From contig CAZIJQ010000010.1 in NCBI GenBank assembly GCA_964539785.1, positions 1 to 53,478 on the forward strand: a DNA stretch of 53,478 nucleotides. Direction: 5' to 3'. Below, piece after piece: positions 52,795-53,478 of this stretch (position 1 is the stretch's first letter; the number at the start of each line of letters is the position of its first letter). Source of the DNA: JABMPO01 sp964539785 (lineage in GTDB: Bacteria > Fidelibacterota > Marinisomatia > Marinisomatales > TCS56). The position numbers and the translations under genes were made by a program. The notes under the pieces were generated by a model, which searched no databases, was not told the DNA's origin, and was given only the letters and a program-made list of their open reading frames with translations.

Positions 52795-52890
52795 TGTCAC
52801 CCTGAGCCTGCCTGGACATTGTAACTTAAATGCAGGCGTGTCGATGGGCGACGCATAAATATAATCATACTTCGACAAGCTCAGTATGAC
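52795..52890. repeat. Inverted-repeat element (copy 2)
   Basis: TGTCACCCTGAGCCTG on the left and CTTCGACAAGCTCAGTATGAC on the right match the ends of the 50327-50394 element. The central part differs (contains CGTGTCGATGGGCGACGC), so the family is held together by its ends. Confidence 0.55.
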
Positions 52891-52900
52891 CGTATGAAAC

Positions 52901-52984
52901 ATACCCGACCAAATAAGTCGTAATTAGTTCTTGCACTCTACCGTTTAGCACTTTTAAGTTTAATCCGACCTTAGAAGTCGTATT
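52901..52984 (+). promoter_or_regulatory. Two tandem operator-like palindromes upstream of the Rrf2 gene
   Basis: CCGACCAAATAAGTCGTAAT (52905-52924) and CCGACCTTAGAAGTCGTATT (52965-52984) are near-identical direct copies. Each is a CGAC-N7-GTCG palindrome, with an AT-rich outer arm that is also partly symmetric. They lie 60 bases apart and flank a weak promoter-like TTGCAC at 52931. Tandem palindromes next to an IscR-like gene fit autoregulation. Confidence 0.5.
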
Positions 52985-53003
52985 AGTAATTTTTTGAAAT
53001 TCA

Positions 53004-53402
53004 ATGCTAAAATTATCCCGCAAAACTGAATACGCCCTCATGGCTCTGCGCCACCTGCATGGCAAGACTACTGAGCAACTCACCAGCTCAAAAGAAATCG
53101 CCGAGACCTATCGCATCCCAGGTGAACTGCTGGCCAAGACCCTCCAGCAATTAGCCCGGGAAGGTATTGTCGAAACCGTTCAGGGTTCCCATGGTGGCTA
53201 CCGCCTCAAGGCCGATTTGGAAAAGGTCTGCCTGGCCGATTTTATTGAGCTACTTGAAGGTCCCGTTGCCCTCACCGATTGTTCCATCGATAAGGATTGT
53301 GATCAGCTTGGCACTTGTACAATTCGCACGCCGATCCACCGCATCAATGATACAATGAAAAATGTTTTTAATAACGTGACCCTGGCTGAGGTCATGCAAT
53401 AA
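53004..53402 (+). CDS. Rrf2-family transcriptional regulator, IscR-like
   Basis: The 132-residue protein has an Rrf2 winged helix (KLSRKTEYALMALRHL, SSKEIAETYRIPGELLAKTL, GSHGGYRL) and a C-x5-C-x5-C motif at Cys93, Cys99 and Cys105. This is the spacing and position of the FeS ligands of E. coli IscR (92/98/104). It should sense FeS status, nitric oxide or redox. No isc or suf genes follow before the window ends 76 bases later. There is no clear ribosome site before the ATG. Confidence 0.9.
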   Translation: MLKLSRKTEYALMALRHLHGKTTEQLTSSKEIAETYRIPGELLAKTLQQLAREGIVETVQGSHGGYRLKADLEKVCLADFIELLEGPVALTDCSIDKDCDQLGTCTIRTPIHRINDTMKNVFNNVTLAEVMQ

Positions 53403-53478
53403 TTATGAAAAGCTTTAAACACCAAGATTCTGCGTTAAGATGCAATTGAAAAATGTTTGAGATTTGGATTAAAGGCGG

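Noticed and set aside
52441..53083. Minus-strand open frames over the fabF end and the Rrf2 promoter
   Set aside because: Their termini (HTVILSLSKYDY, GHTELVEV) are the usual spurious translations of the CTGAGC/GCTCAG repeat, and they lie antisense to real genes.
1..53478. CRISPR array, prophage or insertion sequence
   Set aside because: No regularly spaced repeats, integrase, transposase or phage structural genes were seen anywhere in the window.

Overview
The window reads as one continuous piece of a bacterial chromosome of moderate G+C. It is densely coded, with short operons on both strands. The gene content points to a strictly anaerobic or microaerophilic, Gram-negative-type bacterium: a Tat-exported membrane [NiFe] hydrogenase, a six-subunit Rnf complex, two 2-oxoacid:ferredoxin oxidoreductases, two-subunit class I fumarase, heterodisulfide-reductase-like proteins and a class A PBP. 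Several genes (short AMP nucleosidase, KorAB type, C1 peptidase, rnf order with an RseC-like gene) look like FCB-superphylum or neighbouring candidate phyla. That placement is an inference; no rRNA or ribosomal marker is present. Consensus-like TTGACA/TATAAT promoters are visible.

Layout. 1-6.3 kb: a MarR regulator and a hybOABCD-type [NiFe] hydrogenase operon with its own maturation protease. 6.3-18.8 kb: mostly housekeeping genes (SDR, AMP nucleosidase, methyltransferase, exonuclease III, tRNA-Glu, ABC-F ATPase, RRM protein, hydrolase, short GlpD, peroxiredoxin, RsgA, Ntn-hydrolase-like membrane protein). 18.9-26.0 kb (minus): rnfCDGEAB, rseC-like and glnA in one tight run. 26.2-33.9 kb: PLP enzymes of D-/hydroxy-amino-acid metabolism, small membrane proteins, a frameshifted MORN-type lipoprotein, a YjbR protein, a papain-like peptidase and PBP1A. 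34.0-38.4 kb (minus): korAB and fumarase alpha/beta. 38.6-50.5 kb (plus): an unknown gene, selD, a two-CW protein, korDABC, an NAD(P)H oxidoreductase fused to an MvhD-like domain, an HdrC-HdrB type fusion and HdrA. 50.7-53.4 kb: GAF protein, FabF and an IscR-like Rrf2 regulator.

The most notable result is that two genes that look broken are selenoprotein genes. selD has an in-frame UGA at the catalytic position (Sec17). hdrA has an in-frame UGA (Sec199) where the family has a conserved cysteine. Each UGA is followed, at the spacing expected of a bacterial SECIS, by a perfect short hairpin with GG at the start of its loop. The enzyme that makes the selenium donor is thus encoded just upstream of an operon whose last gene needs selenocysteine.

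The korDABC-gltD/mvhD-hdrBC-hdrA run joins ferredoxin-dependent 2-oxoacid chemistry, an NAD(P)H flavoprotein and a flavin-bifurcating HdrA with a complete CCG-domain reductase. It is a plausible electron-bifurcating module without methanogenesis. With Rnf and the hydrogenase it would connect H2, ferredoxin, NAD(P)H and membrane energy. The terminal disulfide-type acceptor is not identifiable here. Intergenic regions carry several families of imperfect inverted-repeat elements, two of them inside energy-metabolism operons.
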